The notes beneath the pieces are model-generated. The model was not told the DNA's origin. It saw nothing but the letters and a program-made list of their open reading frames with translations, and made no database searches. Below, piece after piece: positions 5,243 to 6,565 of a stretch of DNA of 6,565 nt. Numbering within the stretch: the stretch's first letter is position 1; every line of letters begins with the position of its first letter. A program made the position numbers and the translations under genes. Source of the DNA: Deltaproteobacteria bacterium (GTDB taxonomy: Bacteria > Desulfobacterota_B > Binatia > UBA9968); the NCBI GenBank assembly GCA_016193385.1, contig JACPSF010000231.1, positions 1-6,565 of the forward strand, in the 5' to 3' direction.

Positions 5243-5962
5243 ATGGCGAACTGGGATGACGTCTTTACGGAAAGGGACAAAGCGGTATTTGCCAAGTCCG
5301 GCTACGGCAAGAAGGGCGGCTTCGGCCAGCGACCCGCTGTCCTGGTAATCGACATGAACTATAATTTCGTCGGCGACAAACCCGAGCCGATCCTCAAGTC
5401 TGTCGAGCGCTTCCGCAATAGCTGCGGCGAGGAAGGCTGGGAAAGCGTTCACCGCATCCGCGAGCTGCTCGATGTGGCGCGCAGAAAACACTTGCCGGTA
5501 TTTTACACGACGGGCAACGAAGATCGCACCAATGTGGTCGCCTTCGGCCGCTGGCAAGCGAAAAATGCCCGCTCCCAAGAAGACCTGACGGAAAACTGGA
5601 CCAAGGGAAACGAGATCGTCGAGGAGATCGCGCCGCAGGACGGCGACATCGTGGTGCGTAAACAGAAACCGAGCGCCTTCTTTGCGACGCCGCTCGTGAG
5701 CCATCTCGTGGATCTCGGCGTCGACACCCTGGTGGTGACCGGATGCACCACCAGCGGCTGCGTACGCGCTAGCGTCATCGATGCCTTTTCCTACAACTAC
5801 AAAGTCTCGATCGTCGAGGAGTGCGTCTTTGACCGCTTTACCACGTCGCACAAGGTCAACCTCTTCGACATGAACGCCAAATACGCGGACGTGGTCTCAG
5901 TGAGCGAGGCGGTAGATTACATCAAAGGCCTGCCCGACAACCTCTACGCCCCGGGCCTCTAA
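5243..5962 (+). CDS. Isochorismatase-family cysteine hydrolase, resembling N-carbamoylsarcosine / maleamate amidohydrolases
   Basis: The 239-residue protein has the isochorismatase-like fold signature and all three catalytic residues. D37 is in LVIDMNYNF (34-42), the lysine is K140 in RKQKPSAFFAT (139-149, four residues before the SAF serine as usual), and the nucleophile is C173 in VTGCTTSGCVRAS (165-177). Cysteine hydrolases of this type cleave amide or carbamoyl bonds, releasing ammonia (and CO2 for carbamoyl substrates). The N-terminal extension with YGKKGGFGQRPAVLVID, and an insertion of about 20 residues before the VHRIRELL helix, favour the N-carbamoylsarcosine/maleamate amidohydrolase branch over short nicotinamidases. 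There is no signal peptide, so it should be cytoplasmic. It has its own sigma-70-like promoter and precedes a deaminase by 80 bp. The substrate is an inference; nicotinamidase- or ureidoacrylate-type activity is also possible. Confidence 0.88.
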   Translation: MANWDDVFTERDKAVFAKSGYGKKGGFGQRPAVLVIDMNYNFVGDKPEPILKSVERFRNSCGEEGWESVHRIRELLDVARRKHLPVFYTTGNEDRTNVVAFGRWQAKNARSQEDLTENWTKGNEIVEEIAPQDGDIVVRKQKPSAFFATPLVSHLVDLGVDTLVVTGCTTSGCVRASVIDAFSYNYKVSIVEECVFDRFTTSHKVNLFDMNAKYADVVSVSEAVDYIKGLPDNLYAPGL

Positions 5963-5975
5963 CAAAAGCACTGAG

Positions 5976-6022
5976 CTGAGAACGATGAGTTCTGAATCTT
6001 AGGCTCATCCCTCTGCTCTCAG
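5976..6022 (+). other. Structured spacer between hydrolase and deaminase genes
   Basis: The 80-bp gap contains nested complementary segments. CTGAGA (5976-5981) pairs with TCTCAG (6017-6022). Inside that, GATGAGTT (5984-5991) pairs with GGCTCATC (6002-6009) through two G-U pairs. A competing small hairpin, AGAAC (5979-5983) with GTTCT (5989-5993), uses the same bases, so the two folds exclude each other. No T-run follows. It could be an mRNA processing or stability element, an attenuating structure, or an intergenic repeat unit. Confidence 0.35.
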
Positions 6023-6042
6023 TACGCCGAGGCGCGCTTGGA

Positions 6043-6519
6043 ATGAAAAATACAACGGAAGGCTTCATGAAGATCGCCGTAGCAGAGGCCCGCAAGGGGA
6101 TGAATAAGGGTAACCGCCCCTTCGGCTCGGTCATTGTAAGGAATGGGAAAGTGGTCGCTAGAGCGCATAGCACGGCTTTTTCGGGTCACGACGTCACCGC
6201 GCACGCGGAGCTCGGTGCGATTAAAAAATTTTTTAGGACGGCCAAAACGCGCGACCTGAAAGCCTGCGCCATTTACGCCACGGGTGAGCCCTGCCTCATG
6301 TGCTCCGCCTCCATTGCTTGGGCCAATCTATCGGAGCTGTTCATCGCTGCAAACCATACCGACGTGCCTGCAAGCATGCAGGCGGCGAGAAAAAGGCCCC
6401 GCAAGGTAACATACAAAGAAATATTCAGGGAATTCGGATCAAACATAAAGGTGACAAAGGGAGTTCTCAGAGAAGAGGTCATTAAGTTGTATCAAGAGTT
6501 CGTTAAAAAGCAGGCTTGA
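6043..6519 (+). CDS. Zinc-dependent nucleobase/nucleoside deaminase (CDA fold, guanine-deaminase-like)
   Basis: The 158-residue protein is the usual size for the guanine deaminase / TadA branch. It carries the zinc and catalytic motifs HAE (H54, E56) and PCLMC (C84, C87), plus RPFGSVIV (25-32), the W93 position of the second motif and AANHTD (102-107), which closely resembles the AAEHTD of Bacillus GuaD. It should hydrolyse an amino group from a purine, pyrimidine or related ring, releasing ammonia, in the cytoplasm. In GuaD an aspartate about eight residues beyond HTD contacts guanine; here that stretch reads VPASMQAA, so guanine is not assured. The ATG at 6043 has a weak ribosome site (GAGG, 6029-6032). 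ATG-6067 has GGAAGG just before it but would remove the first eight residues, which align with GuaD. TadA itself is less likely because of the AANHTD region. Confidence 0.88.
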   Translation: MKNTTEGFMKIAVAEARKGMNKGNRPFGSVIVRNGKVVARAHSTAFSGHDVTAHAELGAIKKFFRTAKTRDLKACAIYATGEPCLMCSASIAWANLSELFIAANHTDVPASMQAARKRPRKVTYKEIFREFGSNIKVTKGVLREEVIKLYQEFVKKQA

Positions 6520-6533
6520 TCTGGATAGTTGAC

Positions 6534-6557
6534 AGTTACGTGACTCTTGACGTAACT
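6534..6557 (+). repeat. Inverted repeat 15 bp after the deaminase stop
   Basis: AGTTACGT (6534-6541) and ACGTAACT (6550-6557) are perfect 8-bp inverted arms around the loop GACTCTTG. It could fold as a terminator-like hairpin for the hydrolase-deaminase transcript, but no T-run is visible before the window ends eight bases later. It could equally be an operator of the next gene: a TTGACA directly precedes it (6529-6534) and shares its first base. Confidence 0.4.
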
Positions 6558-6565
6558 CTTCGACC

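Noticed and set aside
5165..5851. 228-codon open frame on the minus strand opposite the cysteine hydrolase
   Set aside because: It is antisense to a gene with full catalytic motifs, and its translation is low-complexity alanine/valine-rich, as expected from the complement of a GC-rich gene.
6067..6519. Alternative deaminase start at ATG-6067
   Set aside because: It has a closer GGAAGG ribosome site, but the first eight residues from ATG-6043 align with the guanine deaminase N-terminus, so the upstream start is preferred; some doubt remains.

Overview
This window looks like a stretch of chromosome from a Gram-negative bacterium. The evidence is a periplasmic Bug-type (TctC) binding protein, a second exported binding protein of the NMT1/SsuA type, and a probable lipoprotein. 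This mix of gene families (solitary binding proteins, MmgE/PrpD, isochorismatase-fold hydrolases) is common in soil and sediment lineages such as Rokubacteria, Tectomicrobia, Binatota and some Proteobacteria. No marker gene here fixes the taxon. There is no rRNA, tRNA, CRISPR array, transposase or phage gene.

Region 1 (1-1974): a minus-strand tripartite tricarboxylate transporter operon, tctC-tctB-tctA. The tctA gene runs off the left edge after 27 codons. In front of tctC is a near-consensus sigma-54 (-24/-12) promoter. Further upstream come an IHF-like site and a perfect 11-bp-arm inverted repeat, about 150 bp before the predicted transcript start. This is the usual layout of an enhancer-dependent promoter. 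The ~415-bp gap holds no convincing gene.

Region 2 (1975-3396): a divergent MmgE/PrpD-family gene, probably a dehydratase, decarboxylase or epimerase acting on a di- or tricarboxylate. It starts at a GTG behind a strong ribosome binding site. It may process what the Tct system imports. It converges on region 3 across a 53-bp gap.

Region 3 (3450-5023): a minus-strand two-gene unit. A class I SAM-dependent methyltransferase with an N-terminal lipoprotein-like signal overlaps, by ATGA, an NMT1/SsuA-like periplasmic binding protein. No permease or ATPase is present.

Region 4 (5024-6565): a plus-strand pair behind a recognisable sigma-70 promoter. The first gene is an isochorismatase-fold cysteine amidohydrolase resembling N-carbamoylsarcosine or maleamate amidohydrolases. 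The second is a zinc-dependent nucleobase/nucleoside deaminase resembling guanine deaminase. A structured 80-bp spacer separates them. Both chemistries release ammonia, so a role in breaking down nitrogen compounds is plausible but unproven.

The families are all known. The most distinctive signals are the sigma-54 control region of the Tct operon, the exported or membrane-anchored methyltransferase coupled to an orphan binding protein, and several inverted repeats. No new system is demonstrated by the sequence alone.
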